Positions 1 through 8,219 of a stretch of 32,010 nucleotides of DNA are shown piece by piece (within the stretch, counting starts at the first letter, position 1; each line of letters begins with the position of its first letter). The position numbers were made by a program, and so were the translations under genes. The notes under the pieces are model-generated. The model had not been told where the DNA came from. It ran no database searches and was given only the letters and a program-made list of their open reading frames with translations. The stretch covers positions 8,030 to 40,039 of the forward strand of contig PLZQ01000314.1 of the NCBI GenBank assembly GCA_003152225.1, written 5' to 3'. This stretch comes from Limisphaerales bacterium (lineage in GTDB: Bacteria > Verrucomicrobiota > Verrucomicrobiia > Limisphaerales > UBA8199).

Positions 1-5
1 TATAA

Positions 6-1514
6 TCCCCGAAGGAACCTTTTCTCGAAGTTGCCCGGCAACAGTATGGCCTGGAATTAGATTGGGTATCCGCGGCGCAGAATGAGAATGGCACCGATGC
101 CAATTGGATAAAGAATGAACTCCGCCCCACACTGGATCGCCATGGCTTCAAGCGGGTGAAGCTCCAGGCGCCCGATGATGATAGCGAGTACTGGCAGTTT
201 TTTGACGCGCTGGAGAAAGATCCCGAACTGAACCGTATCGTTCAAGCGGTTGGCTACCACTATGTGGACGGCCGGGAACCGTGGGAGATCGACCAAGTGG
301 CCAAACGCGATGCCACCGCCAAAGCCAGGGAATCGGGCAAACCTCTATGGGCGAGTGAGGAATGGAGCCAATCAGGCGGTCAATGGGGAGCCAAAGGCGC
401 TCTGTACGTGGCTCGGCTCATGAACAAACTCTACACCCGCGACCGCATTACGAAGTTCGAGATTTGGTGTCCGATCGATTCTATCTACGATCCGATTATC
501 TGGGGCGATACCGGGGCAATGCAGGCCGACCAGCCTTGGAGCGGACATTACGCAGTTTGGCCGGCGGTTTGGGCGATTGCTCACACCACGCAATTCGCCG
601 AGCCCGGTTGGCGCTATCTGGATGGCGCCTGCGGCCAGCTCGACCCCAAAACCTGGCGTGGTTCCTATGTGGCCTTGCGTCGGCCTAATACCCGGGACTG
701 GAGCTTGGTCATTGTCACGGGTGATGCTGCTGACGTTGTGGTGACGATGAAGGGTGGCCTGAAAACGGGTCCAATTCACCTGTGGAGGTCCAGTGATCAG
801 GAACAGTTTGTTCAAGCGCCATTGCTGGGGCTGGACCATGGCCAACTGCGCCTGCATCTCGAAGGCGATTCCATCTATTCACTGACGACCACCACCGGCC
901 AGCAAAAAGGCCATCACGCGACACCCCCGCCCGCCCGGCCTTTCCCCTTCCCTTATACCGAGGATTTTGACGAGTACCATCCCGGAGACACACCGCGCTA
1001 TTTCTCGGACCAGAAAGGCACCTTTGAAATCACCGCCCGGCCTGAGGGTGGATTATGTCTGGCCCAAATCACTCGCCGCGAAGGCATCTTGTGGTACGGC
1101 AACAAACTGTTGAAACCACATTCTCTCTTTGGCGACAAGGCATGGCAGGATTACGCCATCGCGGCGCAGGTGAAAATAGCTGGAGGGGATGTGGAAGTCG
1201 GCGGCCGCTATGCCAACCGTGACAAGCTCGGCTATCGTTGGACCTTAACCCAGGATGGTTCCTGGCGGCTGAACTGGCAGGATACAACCCTGGCCGCAGG
1301 CAAGATCGATTCCTTTGATGCCTCACAATGGCACCAACTGCGTATGGTGATGAAGGGCAGCACGATCCGCGGTTTGGTTGACGGCAAAGAATTGACCAGC
1401 GTAGAGCACAACGCCCACTCCGTCGGCATGGCTTTTATCGCCAGCACTTACGACCATAACCTGTTCGATCACATCCAGGTGACCAAACCCGTTGAGCAGC
1501 CAGGTACGAATTAG
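6..1514 (+). CDS. GH59 galactosylceramidase-like enzyme, 5' end missing
   Basis: The product resembles glycoside hydrolase family 59, beta-galactosidases typified by animal galactocerebrosidase (GALC). Recognised blocks are QPWSGHYAV, AHTTQFAEPGWRYL and GSYVALRRP, followed by a lectin-like C-terminal beta-sandwich ending near GMAFIASTYDHN. By analogy with GALC, the acid/base Glu lies in AAQNENGTD (codon 84-86) and the nucleophile in LWASEEW (codon 357-359). The first in-frame start after the upstream stop is GTG 156, which would omit the acid/base Glu, so it is not a credible start. Family-like sequence is already present from position 6, but the frame is closed by TAA at 3-5. The gene must therefore begin outside the window and carry a lesion there, or the first bases are unreliable. 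The N-terminal part of the barrel is absent. Likely exported and acting on beta-galactosides; the true substrate is unknown. It lies 129 bases before the next gene in the same direction. Confidence 0.8.
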   Translation, partial: SPKEPFLEVARQQYGLELDWVSAAQNENGTDANWIKNELRPTLDRHGFKRVKLQAPDDDSEYWQFFDALEKDPELNRIVQAVGYHYVDGREPWEIDQVAKRDATAKARESGKPLWASEEWSQSGGQWGAKGALYVARLMNKLYTRDRITKFEIWCPIDSIYDPIIWGDTGAMQADQPWSGHYAVWPAVWAIAHTTQFAEPGWRYLDGACGQLDPKTWRGSYVALRRPNTRDWSLVIVTGDAADVVVTMKGGLKTGPIHLWRSSDQEQFVQAPLLGLDHGQLRLHLEGDSIYSLTTTTGQQKGHHATPPPARPFPFPYTEDFDEYHPGDTPRYFSDQKGTFEITARPEGGLCLAQITRREGILWYGNKLLKPHSLFGDKAWQDYAIAAQVKIAGGDVEVGGRYANRDKLGYRWTLTQDGSWRLNWQDTTLAAGKIDSFDASQWHQLRMVMKGSTIRGLVDGKELTSVEHNAHSVGMAFIASTYDHNLFDHIQVTKPVEQPGTN

Positions 1515-1643
1515 TTCTCCAGAGAGCCACCATGTAACCCGTTTCTCCCATTCCTGGTTACCAATTCAGTGGAACGCCCAGGATCGCCCGGGCCGTTTAC
1601 TTCAGCGGTGACCGCTTTCTGCTCGTTCGATACGATGCCGGTT

Positions 1644-3845
1644 ATGAGATCATTCTTGCTCCTCACGGCCCTGGTTCTGGCCGCGCTCACCACCGGCGTC
1701 GCAGGTGAAGACTGGGGCGCTTATAGCTTCGTGCCGGCAAGCGCGCAGGACTTCGTGCTCGAGGCTGTGGATGGCGGCACCGCGGAAGGCACGGCGGTCT
1801 CGATCAACGCTCCCGCGGGCAAAGCGCACCAGAAATGGATTCTCGTGGCGAAGGAAGCGGAATTTGTGGAGGTGAAGCCCGCGCACGCCCCGTCGCTTGC
1901 GCTCACCGCGGCGCAGAACGGAACCAGCAATGCCACGGCCATTGTCCTGGAGCAGGATAGCGGCATGCCGTCGCAGCTCTGGGCGCTCAACAAGCACGAG
2001 AACGGCAGCTACTCGCTACTCCCGAAACACACTCCGGGCCTGGGCCTCGACCATTTCGGTGGCAAGCGGAGTGCCGGCGCCAAGATTGACCTCTGGACCT
2101 ACCAGGCAACGGACCCGCACTTGCAGTGGTTCATCCGTCCGCTCGCCGGCAGCGGCATCGTTGAGGCGAAGACGGCGAATCCCACGCCGAAATACGAGCC
2201 GCCCGCCATCAGGGGGGAGGACATTCTGCCGGGCACCACCAAGCAATTCACGTTCACTCAGAGCAAGGTCTTTCCCGGCACGGTGCGCGAGGTCACCGTG
2301 TTCATCCCGGCGCAATACGACGGCAAGCAGCCTGCGTGCGTTTACGTGAAGACCGACGGCTTCAACCCGCGCGAAAAGACGCTCCTGGAGACGATGATTG
2401 CGACGAAGGAAATGCCGGTGACCATCGGTGTGTTCGTGCGGCCCGGCGACCTGCCCGCGCCGATGCCAGGCACCCTCGGCAGGCGCAACCGCGATTTCGA
2501 ATACGATGGCGTCAGCGACAACAACGTGCGGTTCCTGGTCGACGAACTGCTGCCTTTCGTTGCCCAGGAATACCAACTTAACCTTTCGACCAACGGCAAA
2601 GACCGTTGCCTGTCCGGCGGCAGCAGCGGGGGCATCGCGGCCTTCACCGCGGCCTGGAACCGGCCCGAGGCCTTCAGCCGAGTGTATGCGGCGAGCGGCA
2701 GTTGGGTCGCCTTCCGCGGCGGGCACGAGTTCCCGACGATGGTGCGGAAGTTCGAAGCGAAGCCGATCCGCGCCTTTCTCACGACGGCCACGCACGATAT
2801 GGAAAACTGCGCGGGCGATTGGTTCCTGCTCGATCAGGAAATGGACAATGCGCTGAAATTCTCCGGCTACGAATACCAGTTCCGCGTCATTGATGGACCC
2901 CACGTCGCCGGGTATCTCGAGCACTGGCAGGAGGCGATGGCCTATTTATGGCGGGGCTGGCCCGAGCGGGTGAAGGCCGGGCCGAGCGCCCCGCGCGCCC
3001 GGGAGATTTTGATTCCGGGCGAGGATTGGCAACTGGTCGCCGAGGGGCTCAAAAGCACACGCGGCCCGGCGTGTAACGCGAGCGGTGAAGTCTTCTTTGC
3101 GGACACCTCTGCGAACAAGATTCACCGCATCAGCCTCGATGGGAGGGTAAACGTCTTTGCCGAAGACGCCGCACAAGCCCACTGCGGCACAGTTGGTGCG
3201 GATGGCACCCTGTTCAGCATCTCGGAAAACTCCGGCAAGCTCATGCGCTACGATGCGAGCGGCAGGGGCAGCGTGGTGATGGAGGGCATTTTCGGCCACT
3301 CAATCCTCGCCCGGCCGGATGGTGGTCTTTACGTCACCAGCAACGAAGGAAACACCGGCTTGCCCGGCACCGTCTGGCTCGTTAAGGATGGCAAGAAGAC
3401 GCTGGTGGACAGCAGCATCAAATTTGCCACCGGGATGGCTTACCGGCCCGACCAATGGCTACTCTCGGTTGCCGAAGGCCACTCGAAGTGGGCCTATAGC
3501 TACCAGATCCAGGCCGACAGCACGCTCGCCAACAAAGAGCGGTTCTTCCATTTATTCGTCGCTGATTGGGACGACGATGCCGGCCCGGAAAGCCTCTGCT
3601 ACTCCATTGAATGCCGCCAATTCATCGCCACACGCTCCGGCGTGCAAGTCAGCGCCGACGACGGGCCCACTCAAGTCATTCTCCCTGTGCCCGACCGCAG
3701 TCGTGTCATCGGCGTCTGTCTCGGTGGCCCGGACAAGAACGCGCTGTTCGCCTTCTGCGACAACAGAATTTGGAAACGCAAAATCCGGCAGCATGCGATG
3801 GGCGCCTTCTCGCCATGGACGAAGATCAGCGGCACAAATTTGTGA
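1644..3845 (+). CDS. Secreted ricin-lectin / esterase / SMP-30-like fusion protein
   Basis: 733 residues from ATG 1644, which places a clear signal peptide (RSFLLLTALVLAALTTGVAG) at the N-terminus. ATG 1635 is an equally possible start, and neither has a convincing Shine-Dalgarno site. Residues about 25-170 form a ricin-type beta-trefoil with QKW, QLW and LQW motifs. Residues about 195-440 form an alpha/beta-hydrolase esterase of the enterochelin-esterase/EstD type, with nucleophile Ser327 in GGSSGG and a probable catalytic His420 in DGPH. Residues about 455-733 look like an SMP-30/gluconolactonase beta-propeller (ADTSANKIHRISLDG, HSILARPDGGLYVTS). The known esterase family cleaves acyl or feruloyl esters; here the lectin suggests action on a polysaccharide. 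The propeller may hydrolyse a sugar lactone or may only be a binding module. The next gene starts 37 bases downstream, so co-transcription is likely. Confidence 0.85.
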   Translation: MRSFLLLTALVLAALTTGVAGEDWGAYSFVPASAQDFVLEAVDGGTAEGTAVSINAPAGKAHQKWILVAKEAEFVEVKPAHAPSLALTAAQNGTSNATAIVLEQDSGMPSQLWALNKHENGSYSLLPKHTPGLGLDHFGGKRSAGAKIDLWTYQATDPHLQWFIRPLAGSGIVEAKTANPTPKYEPPAIRGEDILPGTTKQFTFTQSKVFPGTVREVTVFIPAQYDGKQPACVYVKTDGFNPREKTLLETMIATKEMPVTIGVFVRPGDLPAPMPGTLGRRNRDFEYDGVSDNNVRFLVDELLPFVAQEYQLNLSTNGKDRCLSGGSSGGIAAFTAAWNRPEAFSRVYAASGSWVAFRGGHEFPTMVRKFEAKPIRAFLTTATHDMENCAGDWFLLDQEMDNALKFSGYEYQFRVIDGPHVAGYLEHWQEAMAYLWRGWPERVKAGPSAPRAREILIPGEDWQLVAEGLKSTRGPACNASGEVFFADTSANKIHRISLDGRVNVFAEDAAQAHCGTVGADGTLFSISENSGKLMRYDASGRGSVVMEGIFGHSILARPDGGLYVTSNEGNTGLPGTVWLVKDGKKTLVDSSIKFATGMAYRPDQWLLSVAEGHSKWAYSYQIQADSTLANKERFFHLFVADWDDDAGPESLCYSIECRQFIATRSGVQVSADDGPTQVILPVPDRSRVIGVCLGGPDKNALFAFCDNRIWKRKIRQHAMGAFSPWTKISGTNL

Positions 3846-3882
3846 CCTGAACCAAATCTCCACTTTCACTTGGCAGTACCTT

Positions 3883-4593
3883 ATGGAGAGAACTCGAAGA
3901 TTCCGTTGGCCGTTTGCTTCGACTTTGGCTCTGTACGCCAGCTGTTGCTTCTGCCTGGCACAGGCATCCCCGGCGCGACCGGAAGTTTGGCTGGGACCTC
4001 CGAGTTGTGACAACGGGCGATGGTTCCGCGAGTTGTTCGAAAAGCCCGACGAGTGGAAGGAAACGCGATCCTTGATCGATGTGCTCTTCTATGCCGATCA
4101 CAACCTGAAGCGGCAATTCACCGATGACGAGCTGCGAAAATGGGTTGGTCAGTTGAACGAGTGGAGGCTCAACTTTGGGATGGAGGTCGGCGCGATTAAG
4201 CCGTGGGGCCAGACCGGGGAGGCATGCTTCAAGGTCGAGAAGCCGAACTGGGATCGGCTTCAGAGTCTTGGCGCCAATTTTTACGCCATCGCGATGGATG
4301 AGCCGCTGCTCTGCTGCCGCCTGCACATCCACAAGCCCGACGACTACGCCGTCCAGGAGACGGCGAACTACATCGCGCTGGTCCGCCGCCATTTTTCACA
4401 AATGAAGATCGGCGACATAGAGACCTATCCCTCCATCCCACTGGCCGACCATATTTGGTGGATCGAGGCGCTCCAGAAGAAGCTCGCGGAAATGGGCGTG
4501 CGCGGTTTGGACTTCTACCGACTGGATGTGAACTGGGCCAACTTCATTGTGCAGAACCATGGCTGTTGGGGCGAGGTGCGGCAGATCGAATAG
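3883..4593 (+). CDS. Exported TIM-barrel-like protein, N-terminal part before in-frame TAG
   Basis: The reading frame gives 236 residues from ATG 3883 to TAG 4591-4593. A hydrophobic leader (FASTLALYASCCFCLAQASP) predicts export. The rest resembles a TIM-barrel glycosidase-like fold, with AIAMDEP near 136-141, GDIETYPSI near 177-185 and FYRLDVNW near 211-218. I cannot assign it to a named family. Coding sequence continues in exactly the same frame past the TAG for another 90 codons and ends in a four-base stop/start overlap with the next gene. The stop is therefore internal to what was, or is, a gene of about 326 codons. The truncated product probably lacks the last strands of the barrel. An assembly error at 4591-4593 is the main alternative. 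Confidence 0.65.
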   Translation: MERTRRFRWPFASTLALYASCCFCLAQASPARPEVWLGPPSCDNGRWFRELFEKPDEWKETRSLIDVLFYADHNLKRQFTDDELRKWVGQLNEWRLNFGMEVGAIKPWGQTGEACFKVEKPNWDRLQSLGANFYAIAMDEPLLCCRLHIHKPDDYAVQETANYIALVRRHFSQMKIGDIETYPSIPLADHIWWIEALQKKLAEMGVRGLDFYRLDVNWANFIVQNHGCWGEVRQIE

Positions 4594-4866
4594 GCCTGCC
4601 GCCAGCGGAAGTTGCCCTTCAGCCTCATCTACTGGGCCTCCGACCTGCCCGTGCTCGAGCGCAAAGGCCTCGCCGATGAATCCTCCTGGTATCTCTTCAT
4701 CATGCACCAGGGCACCGCCTATGCCCTGGTGGATGGCCGGCCGAACCAGTTGGTGATCCAGAGTTGGCTGCAGTCAGGCAATCCCAAATGCCTTCCGGAA
4801 AACGAATCGTGGACATTCACCCGCTCGGCGCTGGATTTGACCCGCAACTTGAGGAGGGCCAGGTGA
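4594..4866 (+). pseudogene. Severed C-terminal part of the TIM-barrel-like protein
   Basis: This is the continuation, in the same frame, of the gene starting at 3883. It reads ACRQRKLPFSLIYWASDLPV and on through LADESSWYLFIMHQGTAYA to a TGA at 4864-4866. FSLIYWASD looks like a late barrel strand, and WTFTRSALDL looks like a natural C-terminal end. The TGA overlaps the ATG of the next gene (4866), a spacing typical of translational coupling inside an operon, which argues that this stretch was recently translated. An internal ATG or GTG restart is not supported by any ribosome binding site I can see. Confidence 0.65.
4853..4857 (+). promoter_or_regulatory. Ribosome binding site GGAGG for the gene at 4866
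   Basis: GGAGG lies 8 bases before ATG 4866, inside the tail of the preceding reading frame. It decides the start at 4866 over upstream in-frame codons, because the signal peptide begins just after this ATG. Confidence 0.7.
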
Positions 4867-5963
4867 TGAAAAGTAGTTTGAAGCGTCATCGCGGCCCACG
4901 TTTCCGAGCGTTCCAGCTCTCCATATTTCTGGTGCTGGGCGGTGCCTCAGCTACGGCAAACGCCGAGTCCGCCCGGCCTGCCGATGCTTTTGTGGACTTT
5001 TTCGGCGTCAATACGCACCTGGGCTATTACGACACCGCCTACCGCGATTACGAAGCTATCGTCAAACCGCGCCTGCTCGAACTGGGTGTCCGACATATTC
5101 GCGATGGCACCTTCAACGACGACGTGCTACGCAAATACCTCGACCTGGGCCAGCACGGCATTCGGCTCCTGTTCATCACCGACTCCAAGCGGGCGGTCGA
5201 ACGGGCGCGCAAGCTCCGGCCCGTGCTCTTTGCGATCGAAGGGGTCAACGAGCCTGATGGCCGAAAAGACGACTGGGTTGCACGCATTCGAGCCGAGCAA
5301 CAAAACCTTTACGAAGCCATCAAGGGCGACCCGGCAACCCGCGACCTGCCGGTGGCCGTCTCCTCTCTGGCAAACCTGCGCGACAGCCCGGCCAAGCTGG
5401 GGGACCTAACGCCGTATCTGGATTTTGGCAACGTGCATCCCTACGCCGCCGGCAACCCGCCCAGCCGGCACTGGGGCTGGGGCTTGTCCATGGAGAAAGC
5501 CATTGACGAGGCGCGCAAGGTCAGTGCTGACAAGTCGATTCTGGTCACCGAGTGCGGCTACCACAATCGCATGGAAGAGAAAGGCCATCCGGGCGTGAGC
5601 GAGACGGCGGAGGCGAAGTATTTGCCGCGTCTGCTGTTTGTCTATTTCAACCGGGGCATGACCAAGGCCTACAAATACGAACTGTTCGACGAGAAACCCG
5701 ACCCGGGCTTTACCGACATGGAAAGGCATTTCGGCCTGGTCCGCACTAATGGCACGCCAAAACCATCCTTCATCGCGCTCAAGAACCTGCTGCACCTGCT
5801 GGCTGACCCCGGCCCGGCGACTCAAACCGGGTCACTCGCCTTCGAGATCTCCGGAGCCAGCACCAACCTCCAACACACACTCCTGCAGAACCGGAATGGC
5901 ACGTTCTGGTTGGCTGTGGGTGGCAAAAACGCCGTCAAGAGGGAAGCACCTGCGATCGATTAA
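4866..5963 (+). CDS. Exported clan GH-A glycosidase-like protein, shortened C-terminus
   Basis: 365 residues starting at the coupled ATG 4866 (GGAGG 8 bases upstream). Residues 1-33 include a signal peptide with a basic start and FQLSIFLVLGGASATANA. The body reads as a (beta/alpha)8 glycosidase: FFGVNTHLGYYDT near the first strand, GVNEPDG with putative acid/base Glu129, GNVHPYA near 188-194, and ILVTECGYHN with putative nucleophile Glu229. This arrangement fits clan GH-A (GH5/GH39-like); I cannot choose a family. Related proteins normally carry a C-terminal beta-sandwich. Here that domain starts (TGSLAFEISGASTNLQHTLLQ) but the frame ends after FWLAVGGKNAVKREAPAID, which reads as an unnatural tail. 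The transposase gene lies 258 bases downstream, so the end may have been lost to an insertion or frameshift. Confidence 0.75.
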   Translation: MKSSLKRHRGPRFRAFQLSIFLVLGGASATANAESARPADAFVDFFGVNTHLGYYDTAYRDYEAIVKPRLLELGVRHIRDGTFNDDVLRKYLDLGQHGIRLLFITDSKRAVERARKLRPVLFAIEGVNEPDGRKDDWVARIRAEQQNLYEAIKGDPATRDLPVAVSSLANLRDSPAKLGDLTPYLDFGNVHPYAAGNPPSRHWGWGLSMEKAIDEARKVSADKSILVTECGYHNRMEEKGHPGVSETAEAKYLPRLLFVYFNRGMTKAYKYELFDEKPDPGFTDMERHFGLVRTNGTPKPSFIALKNLLHLLADPGPATQTGSLAFEISGASTNLQHTLLQNRNGTFWLAVGGKNAVKREAPAID

Positions 5964-6221
5964 TGCGGAACATGACTTCTATTAACTCCTCGTGAGCTGG
6001 CGTGAAAGTGCTAACCAGTGCCACACGTCAAGGCCAGCGCGAGGCACGCGAGGGCGAGGATGCAGTAACCAGCATAAACTCATTGCGCGTCCGCGGTGGA
6101 GTCTCGGACCCTGGGCAGAGCGCATGGGCGGCAGATCGCAACTTCTATCGCATGCACAAAAGGGAGGGGCCAACCGCGTCGTTTGGATCGGCGCCTTGAG
6201 GAGTGGTGAAGCCGGTTGCTT

Positions 6222-7247
6222 TCAAGCTGCCTGACGCAGGTAGCGATGGTGCAGGCCACCAACCAAGGGCAACTCGATGACTTTGCCGCAGTCGGGTGAT
6301 TCGACCGGCCGTGGCACTGGACTGTCGTGGTCAAGCGATCGATGCGGGCGGGCGTGGTGATAATATTCAACGTAGGATTCCAGAACACGCCTCAACTGCC
6401 GTTCATTGAGCACGATCACTCGATCCAGGCATTCTCGCCGGATTGAACCAACCAGTCGCTCGACGTAGGGGTTTTGCCAAGGTGACCTCGGGGAGATCAA
6501 CTTCTGCTTGATGCCCATGCCCACAACCCGCTGCACGAACACCGATCCGTAGATCGAATCGCGGTCCCGCAACAAATATTCGGGGGCAGTGTCGTAAGGG
6601 AACGCGTTGATGATCTGTTGGGCGGTCCACGCCGCCGTTGGTGCATCAGTAACGTTGAAGTGAACGATTTTGCGCCGTTCATGGTTCATGACGACCAACA
6701 CGTAGAGCAGACGAGCGGTCACCGTCGGAACCACAAAGAAATCCATTGCGGCAATGCCACCCGCATGGTTCTGGAGAAAGGTCCGCCAACTCTGTGACGG
6801 TAGGCGTCTGGACCTGGGGCGATACTTTCGGATCGTCGCGGTGGACGCTTGCAAACCCAGCTTGGCCAGTTCGTCGCGGATGCGCGGACTGCCCCAGGTC
6901 GGGTTGACGCTCCACATCCGGCGGATGAGCTGGATCAATTTCCGGTCCTTCCCAGGTCGACCACGCCGTCGGCTTGACTTCCATCGCCAGAACATTCTGA
7001 ATCCGGCTCTTTGCCAGCCAATGACGGTCTCGGGGCGGAAGATCATCAACGGGGTTCTCCAATTCGGCCAAACTCTCTTGAGTATCATCCAGAGACATCG
7101 GTCCCACGGGCGAAGCTTCGGCCTGTGCGTGCGCCGTTTGAGCGCCGTGATTTGGTGTCGCAGCGCCAGATTTTCCATAGCCAGTTCGTGCTGAGGTCGG
7201 AGCAAGGACAATGGGTAGATCACAACCATCCGGAGAAATTCAAACAT
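6222..7247 (-). CDS. IS transposase, rve/DDE integrase-core type
   Basis: 341 residues from ATG 7247; an in-frame TTG at 7283 would add 12 residues. The N-terminal part (LSLLRPQHELAMENLALRHQ, then RTHRPKLRPWDR) is a helical DNA-binding region. The catalytic core carries Asp169 in IAAMDFF, Asp228 in LLRDRDS and Glu263 in NPYVERLVGSIRRE, with 34 residues between the last two, as in the DD(34-35)E group of IS3/IS481-like elements. It mediates cut-and-paste or copy-out of its element. Only one transposase frame is present, with no upstream OrfA. I could not find terminal inverted repeats or a target-site duplication, so the element's limits are unknown. The frame is intact and may be active. Confidence 0.9.
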   Translation of the reverse strand: MFEFLRMVVIYPLSLLRPQHELAMENLALRHQITALKRRTHRPKLRPWDRCLWMILKRVWPNWRTPLMIFRPETVIGWQRAGFRMFWRWKSSRRRGRPGKDRKLIQLIRRMWSVNPTWGSPRIRDELAKLGLQASTATIRKYRPRSRRLPSQSWRTFLQNHAGGIAAMDFFVVPTVTARLLYVLVVMNHERRKIVHFNVTDAPTAAWTAQQIINAFPYDTAPEYLLRDRDSIYGSVFVQRVVGMGIKQKLISPRSPWQNPYVERLVGSIRRECLDRVIVLNERQLRRVLESYVEYYHHARPHRSLDHDSPVPRPVESPDCGKVIELPLVGGLHHRYLRQAA

Positions 7248-7414
7248 GCCGCCACAGCTTGCTCGCAAGTCACCGCCAATCAAGCATTTCGATTCTTGAC
7301 GGAGTTTCTGCCACCCTCAGCTATGGCCTTGTTCCCGGATTCCGACCAACGGATCGAACACATCATGCCCATGCTGAACAGTCGTGATTATTGCACAGAC
7401 GCAGCCTGAACGCA

Positions 7415-7434
7415 TGTCCCACAAACATGTGACA
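7415..7434. promoter_or_regulatory. 20-base imperfect palindrome, copy 1 (possible operator)
   Basis: TGTCCCACAAACATGTGACA is an imperfect palindrome with TGTC/GACA ends. Read on the minus strand it matches the copy at 11701-11720 in 17 of 20 positions, and both are followed by TG. It sits 60 bases beyond the response-regulator stop and 168 bases upstream of the transposase ATG. A further half-site, TGTGACA, lies at 7483-7489. The shape suits a dimeric DNA-binding protein. Which protein binds it cannot be seen. Confidence 0.5.
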
Positions 7435-7493
7435 GGGGAACGCAAGAGAAACCTGAAACAAGATTCCTTTCTTCTCCACGGGTGTGACAGCCG

Positions 7494-8219
7494 CTAACCG
7501 GTCCCGCGGCTTGCCGATCGCTCCGCCGGTGGAAGCCCCGCCCGGAGTGGATGCTTTCCGAACTTGGCCGCGGCCTCAGCGCGAGAGTGGACGTGCAGCT
7601 TCTCGTAGATTCGACGGCCGTACGTGGTCACCGTGGCGAAACTGACGCCCAGTGTGTCGGCAATCTCCTTGTAGAGATAGCCGCGGCTGAGCAGCTCCAG
7701 CACTTCCCTCTCCCGGTCGGAAAGCGCGGCCCCCTCAGAAGGGTCGGCCGGCCGCTGATGAAAGACCTGGACGACTTTGCGGGCGATGGGCCCGCTCATG
7801 GGCGAGCCGCCCTCGTGAACTTGTCGGATGCCGGCCAATAGATCTTCGCGCGGCGTGTGCTTCAACAGGTAGCCCGCCGCACCTGCCGAAAGCGCCTCGA
7901 AGATGCGATCGGCATCCTCATAAACGGTGAGCATGAGGAACTGGGTGGCCGGCAAGAGCGGCTTGAGCCGGCGGACGCAGTCGATGCCGCTTTGGCCGGG
8001 CAGATTGATGTCCATTAATACCACGTCCGGCGCCTCCCGGGGCAAGGCCGCGATGGCGCTCTCCGCGTCGGCAAACCGGCTGACCAACTGGAGATCGGCA
8101 GCGTGGCTTAACCAATCGGCAAAGATGCGCCGCGCCCGGGCATCGTCTTCAACTAAGGAAACCCTGATCGTCACGCCCTTAGATCTAGCATCCCCGGTCG
8201 TTTTTGGCTTGTCACTCAT
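7494..8219 (-). CDS. NarL/FixJ-type response regulator
   Basis: 241 residues. The receiver domain (about 17-135) has the acidic pair in LVEDDARA, phospho-acceptor Asp70 in VVLMDINLPG, Thr98 and Lys120 (GYLLKHT). A LuxR-type helix-turn-helix spans about 165-225 (LSDREREVLELLSRGYLYKEIADTL, VSFATVTTYGRRIYEKLHVHSR). It is a phosphorylation-controlled cytoplasmic transcription factor. Its ATG overlaps the stop codon of the kinase gene (TCAT on the plus strand at 8216-8219), so the two are translationally coupled and almost certainly partners. The last 20 residues (LPPAERSASRGTG) look unstructured. Targets are unknown; the palindromes flanking the operon are candidates. Confidence 0.95.
   Translation of the reverse strand: MSDKPKTTGDARSKGVTIRVSLVEDDARARRIFADWLSHAADLQLVSRFADAESAIAALPREAPDVVLMDINLPGQSGIDCVRRLKPLLPATQFLMLTVYEDADRIFEALSAGAAGYLLKHTPREDLLAGIRQVHEGGSPMSGPIARKVVQVFHQRPADPSEGAALSDREREVLELLSRGYLYKEIADTLGVSFATVTTYGRRIYEKLHVHSRAEAAAKFGKHPLRAGLPPAERSASRGTG

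Noticed and set aside
5964-7493. Terminal inverted repeats and target duplication of the insertion element
   Set aside because: I compared both flanks of the transposase gene and found no convincing matching ends, so I give no element boundaries.
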